64,000 nucleotides of DNA from Phycomyces blakesleeanus NRRL 1555(-) (taxonomy: Eukaryota > Mucoromycota > Mucoromycetes > Mucorales > Phycomycetaceae), in the NCBI RefSeq assembly GCF_001638985.1, contig NW_017265140.1:186001-250000 (forward strand). Reading direction: 5' to 3'. Under the pieces are notes generated by a model that was not told where the DNA came from, did not search any database, and saw only the letters and a list, made by a program, of their open reading frames with translations. This document shows, piece by piece, positions 39,563 to 52,069 of the stretch (within the stretch, counting starts at the first letter, position 1; every line of letters begins with the position of its first letter). Both the position numbers and the translations under genes were made by a program.

Positions 39563-40634
39563 ATGCCACTTGAGACTCTTTGCCCAGACATCTTGGTTTC
39601 TATTGCAGAACTGCTGACTTCCAAAGATATTCTCCAATTGTCCATAACCTGTCATTCTCTCTCTAAAATACTCTACTATGAGTGTCTATGGAAATCACTT
39701 TGCAGCTCCATATACGGTATTTCATACAAACATCCAAACCAAACCTACCATTCGCTTTTCCGGTCGCTCGATAACCCCGGAAACTCCCGCCTTCCATGTC
39801 CCCATATTGAACTACTTGATATACATCAAACTCCACTTCATGGTCTTTTGGTAGATAAGGCGACTGACCCAGTGTCATGGGAAGGTGTTGAATGTCATGA
39901 ATGTGACGTGAAAGGGATAAATTCTCTATTCATTTGCATGTCGCCAGAATGTCATATCATATGTAGGTGTATCAGGCAAGAACGGGGGTTGGAAATTAAT
40001 ACATATATCTAGTATGCCAACATCATGCCAAATCCCATGCTTCCCTTCGTTGTGTCCACCACAATGTGTTCTTCAAGCCGAACATCGGGGAGATATTCTG
40101 CTTCTCCTGTATTGATTGGGTAAATGTGGAAATACTTCTCTATACTTGACATGAGCTTTATTTATTCATGTATTTAAATAGTTGGGAAATGAATGTGCAA
40201 ATATAGCAGAACGATACAAGGAAGAAATTCTAAACGACCACTGGTCCATTGTAATGTACTGCCCATCATATAGACAAAAAAACACAAGTGACAAGTTACG
40301 GAGACGGGAGGAACGCATAGTCCGATGGCGAGATTCTCCTCATTACATAGCAACTTCAGGTAGACCTATCTGCTTTATCCCAACAGAATGGATGAATACT
40401 TGGGAGCAGTATATCGAAGGCTGGCAAACAGATCATCCACCCATGATCGATTTGCGCTTATGGTATCTTTCAAATGGATATTTACGACCAAATATTGCGT
40501 TTAATCCTTTTGCGCCTAGTACCACTGACATTACTCTCATATCTTGGGATACATGGGCCTACTTAGAAAATAATTATCCGATACTAGGGGCCTTATTAAC
40601 AGAAAGTAAGAGTTGGAACAAAACAAATCTTTAA
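39563..40634 (+). CDS. F-box protein with ZnF-UBP and DUSP-like domains
   Basis: Three exons (39563-39962, 40013-40119, 40182-40634) encode 319 residues. An F-box fills about residues 1-45 (LCPDILVSIAELLTSKDILQ). A ubiquitin-hydrolase-type zinc finger follows at about 105-172: CHEC, then FICMSPECHIILC, HHAKSH, a CVHHNVFF strand and FCFSC. A C-terminal module (about 215-310) resembles the DUSP domain of deubiquitinases: FIPTEWMNTWEQYIEGW, an isolated Leu-Arg-Pro-Asn-Ile strand, then ISWDTWAYLENNYP. No protease Cys or His box is present. F-box proteins normally recruit substrates to SCF ubiquitin ligases and ZnF-UBP often binds free ubiquitin tails, so it may be an SCF adaptor that senses ubiquitin; this is inference. 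The first donor is T|GTAGGT, chosen because it restores the finger. Confidence 0.75.
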
Positions 40635-40891
40635 TAAGGCTACTTATAAGTCAGTAATATAGATAATCTCTCGACCCAAAAAAACAACAACCGATGGAGC
40701 ACCTATTTAGAAGTATGGAAGCGACGTGCCAGAGGCGAATAAGTCTTGAGATTATATCATGTTTTTAACAAGATCATAATTGTAGTTATGTGACTCTTTC
40801 CTTGTTAAAGCTTGTACACCGGCTATCAAAATAAAAAAAAAGAGTGCTTTAAAATGGTAATTTGCCTGTTCATTTGTAACTTCGAATTACT

Positions 40892-42062
40892 ATGAATCAA
40901 CCTCAAAACACCAATAACTATAAGAATCTCCGGGTGGTAGAAGGGAAACAAGCAATTGCCCAATGTGTGCAACAAAGTGAAGAGATCAAAAACATACTAT
41001 CCAATGATACTTTACTGGATGTCCCAGAAGATGCATGGCAATCAGCCATGCAAACTTTTGAAGCAAGCATGGTAAAATGAACGAATGCCTAAAATGATAG
41101 GCAAATTAAAGAAAAGTATATTTATTGAATTTAATTAGGTTTCCTTTGAATATAATGTCGAGCAGCTTGGAAAGCCTGACGTTATAAAGTTATTGAAAGC
41201 GAAGTTATCAAAACTAGCCAGAAAAAGGGTCAGATTACTTTATTTTACAGTACAAATACCACATTTCATCATATCTAATAATATATTTCTTTTATTAGGC
41301 TTGGAAGAAAAGACATCTGGCTCGTATGCGTATGAAGAAACATGAACAATACAAGAACCGAAAACGTCTATTAAAAGCGGTTGACGCTTGGCGGATTACC
41401 ATGTCTCAACAAGGGCAGGTTTACAAAAAGGTAAGCTTTTTTTTTTATTTCTTTGGACCTTTGGAGTATATTTGTTCTTAAGCTTTTTTTAGTTACAAGA
41501 GCAAGAAAAGAAGAGAGAGAGAGAAGGAAAGAAGAAACGAGAGGAAAACAAAACAAAGATCAAAGAGATGTCTAGATTGCTTGAACGATTAACTCTATTA
41601 AGAGATTTGAGACGCCAACAGCTTGAAAATAAAGGTATAATGCTTATGAATTCTTTTAAGGGTCGGAACTTTATCAATAACCGATAAAGGATTTTATTAT
41701 GAATATAAACTATAGGACATTTCTTCCCGGAAGAGGGAAATGATTTCTTTAACAAAGTCAAAGCATGGCATGTTGCTACTGAAGAAAAAGATGGCACAGA
41801 GCAAGAAGAAACCACTACGAATACATCTTTGTATATTCATCCGGATGACCATTGGAATGTCTTGGGGCTTGACAATATGTCGTATACATACTGGTCTCAG
41901 GGCTTTCAAAATACAGAAGCCCTGCGACGCGTCCGTAAATTATGGGATCATTACATAAGTGAAGAAGAAACAGCCCGTGAAGCGAAAATCCCTCCTTACT
42001 GGGTTGAGCCTTCTCCACCTGCCAATTGGGTGTGGGCTTCCTGTCTGGTGCAAGACTCTTGA
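40892..42062 (+). CDS. PDCD7-like protein (U11/U12 snRNP 59K, minor spliceosome)
   Basis: Likely homologue of PDCD7, the 59K protein of the U11/U12 di-snRNP that recognises minor-class introns. Five exons (40892-41071, 41139-41228, 41299-41430, 41493-41634, 41716-42062) encode 296 residues. Features in order: a helix starting SFEYNVEQLGKPDV; a long basic coiled-coil region rich in Lys/Arg/Glu containing KAVDAWRITMSQQGQ and RLLERLTLLRDLRRQQLENK; then the C-terminal block with the motif pattern of human PDCD7, LRRVRKLWDHYI followed by IPPYWVEPSPPANWVWASCL. Human PDCD7 is longer because of a Pro-rich N-terminus that is absent here. Intron 2 has an unusual GTCAGA donor. The stop lies 100 bases from the convergent DML1 stop. 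Family call from the C-terminal block, not from a search. Confidence 0.75.
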
Positions 42063-42161
42063 TCCTTTTTTTTATTATTATTATTATCATCATCATCATC
42101 ATCAATATTTTCATTTGCCTTCATACTTTCTCCTCTTACTTTATTTTTACATCTTTGTCTA

Positions 42162-44674
42162 TTACATGTCTTCATCACAACTATAGGAGTCCGAAAGGGT
42201 AATCATATCCTCTTTCATCTCCAGATAATCTTCTCGCCCAAATCCGTTCTCACCCTCGGAAAATTCAAAGAAATCGCTAAAGGAAATTGAATTTATAGAC
42301 TCGATCCGGTGCTCCATACCAAGCCGCACCTTGGATCCCGTAGCAAGACGGGTCAAGGTAGGAACACTTCTTGGAGGCTCACTATTAGTATAAGGTGTTC
42401 TATATAATAAATGGGCGTTAATTGAGTACACGTGTGTGTGTGTGTGTTAATTTGGAGTAAGAGAGGGTGGGGTAGAGAAAAAGCTTACAAAAGTCCATCT
42501 TGGCTAATGTTGGATGAGAAGAAACGGGGATAAGAATCGATCAAAGGGTAAGCAAGATCCACAAAATATCTAAAATAAAAAAATAATAAAAAAGAGGGGT
42601 TAAGTGGAATCATATATAAAGTAATCTCCTACCTTTGTTGTAATGGACTATTCTCTTCTTTGAAAGAAGAAAAGAGTTTTTCCAAATATTTGTTTTGGTT
42701 TTCTCTAGTAGACATATTTTGAAATGTTAATATAGATTTATATATTCAATGTGATCTCGTATTGTACACAGCTTCACGTACCTTGAATCAAAACTAGGCA
42801 AACCGCGAGTGACAATGTATTCGCCAAAGGTTTCTTCTTTCTATTTGTTGATATAATGTAAATACAAGAAAACAATATCATACCATATACTTACCTTTTT
42901 ATCAGCAAGAACACTTAATGAAGGAGCAGAGTGATCTATGATTGGGAGAACATTATTTGTTTCCAAGGTATCATTATAACCAGTACGGACGATTGGCAAT
43001 GGTAAGACAGATTCCAATCCACCAACGTAAGTATTTCCATGCCAGTTAAGGCGAGAAACCATCTCACTCAAACTGGTTCCATTCTTTTTAAGTCTATTGT
43101 TAAATCAAATACAATTAATCAATGTGGGATACATTATGTATGTATATAAAGGTATCTTACCTATAAGGCAATGAGGCAGTTTCGATAGCCGTAGACAGAA
43201 TAGCACTTGTATGGTACATCAGTTCATACTGGTAGGCCTTGTGAGACTATGGGCTTAATATGTAGACATAATAATCTTACCTTGGGATGGATGTAAGGAC
43301 TCCGGGATGAATAAGCCATACGCTTGGGTGTGGGTGTGTAAAGAGGTACGTATAGAGAGGATAGTTTGGTAAGTCTGGCAATAGAAAATGCACGATTGAG
43401 GGTTTCTTTCTGACGTGCTCTCTACAATACATAAAACTTCAGATTTATGTTCCACGGTAGGATTCATATTTATCTATACCTCTGCCGATGGATTACGTGT
43501 GGTATCTGACAGCCCGTATGTTAATACAGTAGTCTTAGGAAACTCATCACGAATGTCATCCAAAAGGCCTTCGGTAAAGCCACCCATAGCATCATCAACA
43601 CCAGTAAATATTTGAAATCCTTGTAATTGATCGCATTCTTCGACAAAGAAGCGGAAATTGTCTTCAAATATAGACGTTTCCTGAATCAAGTATAAGCATA
43701 ATGATATTCGTTAATTATCAACTTTTTGTGTTACTTCTTGAGCAGCAAATAGACCGACCTTTTCATTATCTGTATAGGCTTTCCTTCCGGCAGTGTAGCT
43801 GTCAAATGGAGTAAGTGTACTTTCAGCCTGATGGGTTACAATTGGGTTCATGGATCGAGGGTGGTAATAAATGCGATTGAAGTCGGACCAAACTTTAACC
43901 GTGTGGTCGAGTTTGTCTACGGCATCTACATCCATGTCTGTATGACTAGGATCCTACAAAACGGCGAGAATATAACAATAAATATTCGACCTCCATTTGA
44001 TATTCGAATGGTTTTTATATACCTCTTCCATACGATCTAACTGCTGCTGATAAGGGTTTTTTTCATATGTTTTGGTAGTAATTGTATTGACTCCTCCATC
44101 CCTTTGATAGTATACCGTTTGCTTATGTCAAATACGAGTACTTATTTTTTCAGTATATATATATATATATATAGAAGACTAACCATGCTATTTTGGTGGA
44201 TTCCTCAGACTCAAAAAGACGATTATACTTTTGCAATGACCCAAAGCAATCTATTATGACGGCTCATTATACAAGTTTTCAGGCGCGAGAATTTTCCATC
44301 GTCAACCAACCTTTGAGATCATAAATCAACACACGCGGTGTATATGTCTCAATGCCCTGTTTTGTCGATCGCCATCAGCCTCATTAAACTTCTTTGCTTT
44401 TTTTTTGTTTTTTTTTCTCAACACAATTAATAAAATAGGTATTATTACCGTCGGTGTTTTACCGGCACGATACAAAACATCATGATCGAGAAGATCTGGT
44501 TTAGTGTCATTGCCATAGTTAAAATAGGCTTCCTAATAAATTTTGTTTTGTCACAATGATGCTCAAGAGTTTGCTTTATTTATTAATGTAGCTTTTGTTA
44601 ACCTGTGCATTCCAATAGTGTGTGCCAACAAAGTTTGCCAGTTGGCCTAGTTGCAAAGTAAGAATCTCACGCAT
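42162..44674 (-). CDS. DML1: DML1/Misato family protein
   Basis: Tubulin/FtsZ-related protein; in yeast Dml1 is needed for mitochondrial DNA inheritance and in animals Misato affects mitochondrial distribution. Fourteen exons: 44603-44674, 44449-44532, 44311-44356, 44184-44250, 44023-44101, 43735-43953, 43480-43680, 43281-43421, 43161-43237, 42895-43093, 42782-42840, 42633-42704, 42489-42569, 42162-42399. They encode 544 residues with phase kept at each join. Family motifs are MREILTLQLGQLANFVGTHY at the start, then PRVLIYDLKG, FGSLQKYNRLFE and the Misato core FVEECDQLQGFQIFTGVDDA. The weakly conserved acidic tail ends CDEDM. Its start is 94 bases from the stop of the next upstream gene on the same strand. 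Confidence 0.9.
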
Positions 44675-44767
44675 GATGAGGTTATTGTGGAAGTCTGTTT
44701 GCTGTTTGTGAACTCTCTATATCTCCTTTTTACTGCGATTTAATGATTCTGGCTTGTTTTGGGTCGC

Positions 44768-45856
44768 TCATCGAAATGAAGGTTTGCGTCTGTCTCTAGC
44801 CTGAGCAGTCTCTTTAGGATTAAACTGGGCATTGTAACGGTGCTCTTTGGGGGCAGCTACTTCGCCATATACAACAGCCTTTGTTCGTACACGTTCAGCT
44901 TGTTCACGGGCCAGCCGTTGTGCGCGAAGCGCCTCGATAGAGGATGATTGAGTTGAGGTTGAAGATGCATTTGTGGATTTCGACTTTGTTTTTGAAGGTC
45001 GTTTAGAGTAACTGTAAGGATTCTTGACTTTTTCCCTCTTATCTAAATGCTTTTTAACAATAGCCATGGGATCTTCCTCTGTTGTTATAGCAGGTTTTCT
45101 TTTTCTATTGTTGCAAAATTCAATATATCATAATTATCAATATCAAAAGAAATATGAATATATCATAAAACCTACCTTTTGCTGCTCTCGTCCTTTGGCT
45201 TGTACCGTCTAACATGAGTATCTGTGTATTTATCGCTTTTTTTCTCAGAGTACCATGGAGTTTCTTCTATATGTATAGTTAGAATAATATTCTATAAGAC
45301 ACCGCTACACACTTGCCTGCGACCCCTTTGTCAAGATACATTGTTATCTGCCTTTCCCACTTATCATCTTTTGCTTTTTGTTCTGCAACATATTCTTCAT
45401 TTTGACTAGTAGCTGGTGCAGCCTATTTAAGAAACGTATTAATTATAGAGTTGCATATATGTCTTATTTAGCAATTCTTGCCTTGAGAATATCTTCGATG
45501 GATTGACCTGTGATCAGAGTCTGGCTGGTTGTAGATAGTGCATTGTTACTGATTCCGGATTCCTCTAGCCGTTTTTCTGCTCGCTGTCGTAGTAGATTAA
45601 GTCTAGCTTCACTTTCCTAATGAGATCATTAGTAATTATTGATCGATGAAGGTAGATCACAAACTTACTGCTAGTTGGACTCGTTCTTGTTTTGAAGATT
45701 CTTCTAGCTTAGCTTTTGCTTCGTCCTTGCGAACTTTCTCAATATTTTCGCGGTTATATACATGCCAGCTATTAAATGGATTAATGTGAGCAGAACAATG
45801 AGGACAATTTATTTTTTTTTTATTTTTTTTTACCTTTTGTGAGGAAGAATGTTCAT
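44768..45856 (-). CDS. LENG1-like protein with an N-terminal CIR domain
   Basis: Six exons (45834-45856, 45669-45768, 45482-45616, 45317-45422, 45176-45266, 44768-45104) encode 263 residues, the size of human LENG1. The N-terminus MNILPHKSWHVYNRENIEKV and the following acidic-basic helix form the CIR_N domain, shared with splicing factor Cwc25 and CIR1. Later blocks are DKGVAGEETPWYSEKK, a basic VRRYKPKDESSKRKKP stretch, DPMAIVKKHLDKRE and a C-terminal RYNAQFNP...RDRRKPSFR. Two successive introns use GC donors (AAG|GCAAGA and CAG|GCAAGT); using the nearest GT instead would break the frame. The family link suggests a nuclear, RNA-processing role, but the function of LENG1 itself is poorly known. 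Confidence 0.85.
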
Positions 45857-48800
45857 GGTCAAGCAATAATTGTACTTTTTCTATCTGCACTAATCTTGAA
45901 GTTACATTTACAAAGTCCGATAATTATGTTGTATATTACAATCCAACAATTAAGCTTGAACAAAGTTTCGCTCTCTATTGCCTTCTTGATTTTAAAGAAA
46001 AAAGAGTGGCAATAGCTATGTGCTCCAAGTAATTGATTTATATATAATATGGTTACACTATTCCTATACCTCTTGAATATATTTCAAGTGTTGTTTCTTT
46101 TTTTTAAAAAAAAATTAAGGATCTTTAGGTGTTATAAGCAAGTACAGCTCACAGAGTTTTATACTTGCAACCTACTTTGATTTTCATAAAATGTAAATAC
46201 CTGACTCTTTTCACAATACTGCTACCAGAAAATAAAATAAAAGGTAAAATAATGTAGTTTTTATTAGAGCTACAAAACATATGACTACCACAAAACATTA
46301 TGTAAGAATACATTATCCCAGATCATGACATTACAATAGGTTATTTTCCGATCAATGTGATTTACAGCCCTTACATCGCTTTGTTTTCTTTTCTGTATTT
46401 AATTTATGTATTTGGTTTGGATAAAGTTCTATAAGAGTAAATTTAAACCTTGCTTATAAGCATGCTGAAAAGTTATTCTTTTTTTTCTTCGTCTTCTTCT
46501 GAAGCGGGAGTGCCCAGTATTTTGCATGGCTTATTCATTAAATATGTATATTGGCTGATCTCATGCAGAACCTTCCATTAATTCCCTTTTCTTCTTTAAT
46601 ACTTTGAAAGGTTACCAGATAATGCAACAATGCTGCGTGGACAAGCCTCTTTGTATATTTTGGGGATCCCCTCCATTCTTTTTTTTTCTCCTTGAATCTG
46701 TTTTTATCTTTCTCTCAGCAATAAAATTCTGGTTAGTGTTATTCTTAATTCAGTTGTGCACAATAAGGGCGCGTGGTGTTTACTTAGATACTCTCACAGG
46801 CAGTAAATATAGATTTCTTAGGTTTGTTCTTTTAACCATACAAAGCATTTAGTCAAAACTGAAAAAGAGCGAATTTTTAATTGTATAGAGTTTTCAGGTA
46901 CTTAAGATGTAGTGAGCATATCTCACTATATAATATACCTTTCTTTTTTAAGCGAAAATAAAAGCTGTCATTATGGATAAGAATCCAAAATAAAGTGACC
47001 TTTTATCCAAATATTTGGTATAAAATGATATTACATAGTGTTCATAGATGAGTTTACTTTAACTGGTTATAACGTTGGGAGATATGCGGATTTTTTGGAG
47101 TAATGTGTAATCGAAATAGAGGGCTGCCATATGAGAGAAGATTTATATACTCAACAGTGATGAAGTTGTGGGCATATCATGGAGAGACAGATAGTATAGC
47201 AAAAATGCAAAAGTCGGTAGTTAGGGATTCTTCCTATACCTTGCAAGAGAGAAAATAGATCATTTAAGTTGGTGAAGCCATGGTAATAAACCTTTATATA
47301 CACTTTGGGTATACTTGTAACACTCTCTTTTATACTTGACCTCTGGGACTCTTATATAACCTCCCAAAACTGGTTAACGGTCCGGGACAAAGCACAATAC
47401 ATGACGAGGATAAAAAGCAAGAGTATTCATTTGTACCTTTTATATGGTGTACAATTCCATCATCATGGCTTTTTTTTGTTATAAAATAACAATAATAACT
47501 TTCTGGTGTATACGCAACTGAAACTAATACCTGACATGAAAGGTGGGATTCAAAGTGTGAGGTTAGTAATGTGCCATGATTGTTTTATAATCTGGCGTAA
47601 AGAAGTACATACAAATATGCAAACTGATTTTGTATTCGGGTCCCACTAATAAACCTGACCCTGTCTTTCACAAATAAATGCACGAATCTGGAAGGCCTTT
47701 TTATGTTTTTTTTTAGAATAGTAACACCTACATTTATGTTAGTGCAGAAGGTATATAGCAAAGATAAGCTACTTGTAAACTGTATAAGAACGGTTTCCTT
47801 TCATTTTTTTTATTACTTTATTCTTTCTTTTGTTTACCACACATTCCTATTATAGAGCGTGATAAGCTGAAAATATCCTCAGTGTGAGACTAAACTGTTC
47901 CGCTTGAGGACATGCGATGAACCTTTTATGATATATAGAAGAATTGATACTGTTTTTTTTTGCATTTGATAATTTCTGTTTTCATTCACATTACAGATTA
48001 ATAAGAATGCCTAAATGAGACATTTGATATGAAAATCATAAAGATTTAATTCAGGTCAACATCATACAACGAATAAATATAACCAATCCAACAATGGGTT
48101 ATCGTTCTCAGGCTCAATGTCTCTCCCTGCTCTCTTGACCGAAGAATAAAAAATATAATACAAATAAAATATATATATATATATGCTTTAGAATATAATT
48201 TTCTCTGTATAAAATTTAGCTTGATTGAAGACTCATGCTAATATACAACAGTATTCTTGTTTATACTATGACTCTATTATAGCAATGTATCACATTTCAG
48301 CTATCTATAAACTCCTTCAAGGATATTATATACCAGTACTTCTATTGGTCTTATTGTAACATTATCCTCTATATAAATTCAGCCTAAATTTCTTATTCTT
48401 CTTCTTCAAAATAAAGACAATTTAATAAATCATATTAAGCCTATATGTTTTTTTTACAAGATTAATGGTGGTAATTTGGACAACGTTCTACAGTGTACTA
48501 CACTCAACTACAATTAAAAAAAATATAGAGCAGTATGTGTATACTTACAAAACAAAACAAATCAAAAAAGGCAGAAAATACATGCAATTTTGTTTTTGTT
48601 TTTTTCTTGCACGCAAAGTCAAGTAAATGGTTCTAAACAGTTTTGGGGTAGAACTAATCTTTTATTTTAACCCGACACATACTGTATTGTGAGTATATAG
48701 TCTTTTCATTTCTCTCTTAATTTGAAGCAATAATTTCTACTGTAATGAAAGGCATTTCTTTACTATACTATCTGATGATGAGATTGCTATTCGATTCCAC

Positions 48801-50243
48801 ATCACATCATAGAAATGACTTGCATTACTGACGGCTAAAAGTGTTTGTTTTACTAATAAATTGAAAACACTGTCTTATTATAATGATGTCACTATATTAA
48901 TTGTGTTGCCTACAGCATATCAGCATAAGATAATGGATTGTATTAAAAAACAAACCAAGAGAATTCAACGATCACAAGCAGTATGATTTTCTTTTCTTTC
49001 TCTAGACCAAGTGGCTATAATACAGTTCCCATATTCTGGGTTTGATTTATCCTTTTGTCAATTTAGACCTGAACCCCTAGAGCCTTTAACAAAAACAGAG
49101 AGTTATATAACAGGTATTTATCTCATAGATAAGTATATACTAATTACTCTTGTTGCATTTTATCTCTTTCATCAGGCAGTAAAAAATTGGAATAGAATCA
49201 TCTTGGGTATTATGGAGTATTTCTTTTAATACAGCTATAAAAACATCAATTGGAAATGTTTGTTAAGCGCAAAAAATGTATCAAGTCGATCAATGACCAA
49301 TGACCAAATGATTAGTAGAAGAAGACTTTTAAGTCTCATAAATTAGTAAATATTGTTTCTGGATAAATAGGCAAGTAAAGAAAAGTGTGAAATACCATAG
49401 AATTTGAATCTGGATAATATAGTGAGCATACAAGCCCTTTTCCCATTCTGTAACTCATTTGATTCCTAATAATAATAATAATAATAATATATTATTATTA
49501 TTATTATTATTATTATTAAAATAGATAAACGGATAGGTCTTTAATAAGAAGTCATTTCTTTTAAAAGAAGAAGAAAAGTTCATACACACATATTAGAGAT
49601 ACAGCAATAGTAATTTTTTGGTTGCTTTTTTTGTTTCTTGTATATTTCTGCTTTTTATATTAATTGCTAAGCAACCAGACTAATAAGTAGAAGGATAAAG
49701 ATCTTTATGTATAAAAAAGACATTAGCTGTTGACGTTTATATTTTATTTTATTTTATTTCATTTCATTTTTACATTGGTCTACCTAAAGAGATTGTCGCA
49801 CAATGCTCGTCCCACCCATAATATAATCTCACTCCCTAGCTGATTTATTATATAAGAAAATCTCTCTTAAGTATCTACTATATTCTCTTTTAAAAGGTTA
49901 ATAGATTCTTTAATATCAGTATATTTCTTTTAAAGAAAGAAAAGAAAGAATTGCAAAGGAAAGAGGCTTAATGAACTCTATGCAGAGTATACAGGTAAAT
50001 CCTATAAAATACATTTAGGCGGCGAAGACATTTCTTTGGGTATTCTAAACAGGAATTAGCTGCAGTCGTTCATACAGTCACGATACGAGCAATTGCCTTG
50101 GCCAGTCTATTGGATAAAAAGGCTTTAAATGGTGTGGAAAAAAAAGGCTACTCCTGAATATCCTTCTCCTCTCTGTTTTCTCCCTTCTTCTTCCTTTACT
50201 CTTTTTCTTTTCTCTTGATTTTCGTATAGCTTCTCTATCTACT
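45857..50243. other. 4.4 kb gene-free region between divergent genes
   Basis: Lies between the starts of the LENG1-like gene (-) and the NDT80-like gene (+). The sequence is AT-rich but less repetitive than the spacers at 6-16 kb. I find no protein-like frame, tRNA or transposon end. A self-complementary AAT/ATT repeat lies at 49468-49519. Such length is unusual beside the compact 38-45.9 kb block and may reflect a long promoter, a non-coding RNA or missed short exons. Confidence 0.5.
49468..49519. repeat. Self-complementary AAT/ATT microsatellite
   Basis: A run of AAT units flips directly into a run of ATT units, giving a perfect long palindrome able to form a cruciform or RNA hairpin. Confidence 0.9.
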
Positions 50244-51783
50244 ATGAACAACTCGTCCTACAGTCCGTATCATCAAAGGTCTCATTCATTACCAGTAGGG
50301 GACTCGTATGGATCATCACTTCGGTAAAGCTTCTATTCTTTAATATAGAGATCTAGCCACAAATAGCATTCCTTTTATTCTTTTCTTGCGACTAGAACTA
50401 GTCGACGTGACAGTAGCAATAAGAAAACGAACGTTACTGGCCATGCGACACTCCTAATAAAACTAAATGTCCTTAAACTAATCTTCAAAAAACTCCGATA
50501 TGCACTCCAGATCGCCACCCTCCCCCTCTATGTCCAAAGCATGCAAAGGCAATTCCAATCCACACGCGGTACTCTTTGGCGTCACTACCACACATCGCTC
50601 TCTAAGTCAGCCAAATAGCGGAATACAGTAAGCCAATTCAATAGATAACTATTAGCCAGACTGCTGAACAAAATAAATAAATAAAAATTGCAACAGGTAC
50701 GACGCCCAGATACATTGCAAAATTGACAGTGGGCATTGTCTAGAGCAGAGTACTTGGATATTCTACCGCCGGAACTACTTTCAAGTATCTGCATCATTTA
50801 GCATTTGTGAAAAGATGTCGGTCAACCCTGTGCTCTGTATGGACACATACAGTGTTCGAGGAAACGACAATAATATGCATCCAGTCAAGCACTTTTACTT
50901 TCAATTGTCAGCCTACGCCAGTGATACCAATCGGCCGGTTGACCTCATCCAACTTACAACCAAGCGCAACAAAGGTCCTCAGTCACTCCCCCAACCTATC
51001 CTTGTCCAGCCTAGCAACGGTGAGCTTGGTCACAAACCACGTAGAATTGAGACAGAAGCCATTTTTGAGCGCATCCAGTTCAGGACGGCTACGGCAAACA
51101 ACAATAGAAAGAAGTCTGTTCAGCAGCACTACACTCTGAGTGTCCAATTGATGGCAGAATACACTCACGGAAGTGTCTGTATTGCCAGTCGGCAATCTGT
51201 GCCTATTGTTGTCCGTGGAAGGGGTCCAGGCCATTACTCTGGCCGACATACTCTTCCCACGAATCATTCTCCTGCAACATCCACAGTCACTACTACTATG
51301 ACCGCGACTGACTGTGAGCCGAATTCAGTCCTCCCAACGACGTTTACGCCACTAGTATTGGATACCTGGTCTTCAAGACCACCTGTGTACACGAGGCCGT
51401 TTAGTGCCAACCCGAATACATATTATGGTCCTTTGAGTGACTCTGCTGATACCATGTGTTCTTGGCAACATGATACTGGACACTACATGTATTCGGGCTG
51501 GTCTTCTTCATCCCACTACCGAACAGAATCTACAGACACTCTTGGTTCAAACCAGTCAAGTATTGAATACCCTCCTCCTACTCCTCTTACTCCTCACTCT
51601 GTGCAGCCGATGTTCGACCCAATGTGTCTAACTAATCGTACGTAGAGAATACGAGTATTAGATCTAGAGTGTTATCTTTGCATTGATTTTGACTTTTTCT
51701 TTTCTTTATTTCTTATTCTTTTGATAGAAATTCAAGACCCATGGCCACTTTATGATCCCTATTCACCAACAGTTGGACAATAA
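50244..51783 (+). CDS. NDT80/PhoG-like transcription factor
   Basis: DNA-binding protein of the Ndt80 family, which in fungi controls meiosis, sexual development, catabolism or morphogenesis. Four exons (50244-50323, 50511-50627, 50697-51637, 51728-51783) encode 397 residues. The Ndt80 domain covers about residues 66-245: IFYRRNYFQVSASFSI, then FYFQLSAYA, TTKRNKGPQSLPQP, ERIQFRTATANNNRKK and VPIVVRGRGPGHY, all in family order. The N-terminal 65 residues are Ser/Pro-rich. The C-terminal third is Ser/Thr/Pro-rich and ends DPWPLYDPYSPTVGQ. Exon 2 is the least certain: an alternative longer exon is open but does not splice in phase into the DNA-binding domain. The target process cannot be inferred from sequence. 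Confidence 0.85.
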
Positions 51784-52069
51784 GTTTTCCGGTGCACACT
51801 GCTTATACACGCTCGCATATACACATATATCATTTAACGAATACCAGTACTAATACCAGTACAAACACTTACTTACTTACTTACTTGTTTACTCACTCAC
51901 ATCTATATACATACTTTTATATCATGACATGTCATGTCATATTATATTATATCATATTATATTATATTATATTATCTCTAAAAGAAAGAAGAAGAAAAAG
52001 GAATCTACTTTTGTATATGATTAGAGTATTCTCTATTTACATATATATATATATATATATTATCAATAA

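Noticed and set aside
46604..46852. 82-residue plus-strand frame in the 4.4 kb spacer
   Set aside because: Hydrophobic and Phe-rich by AT bias; no splice partners or family features found.
50399..50605. Longer alternative exon 2 for the NDT80-like gene
   Set aside because: It is open after an AG at 50397-50398, but its end does not join in phase to the exon with the DNA-binding domain. The exon starting at 50511 does.
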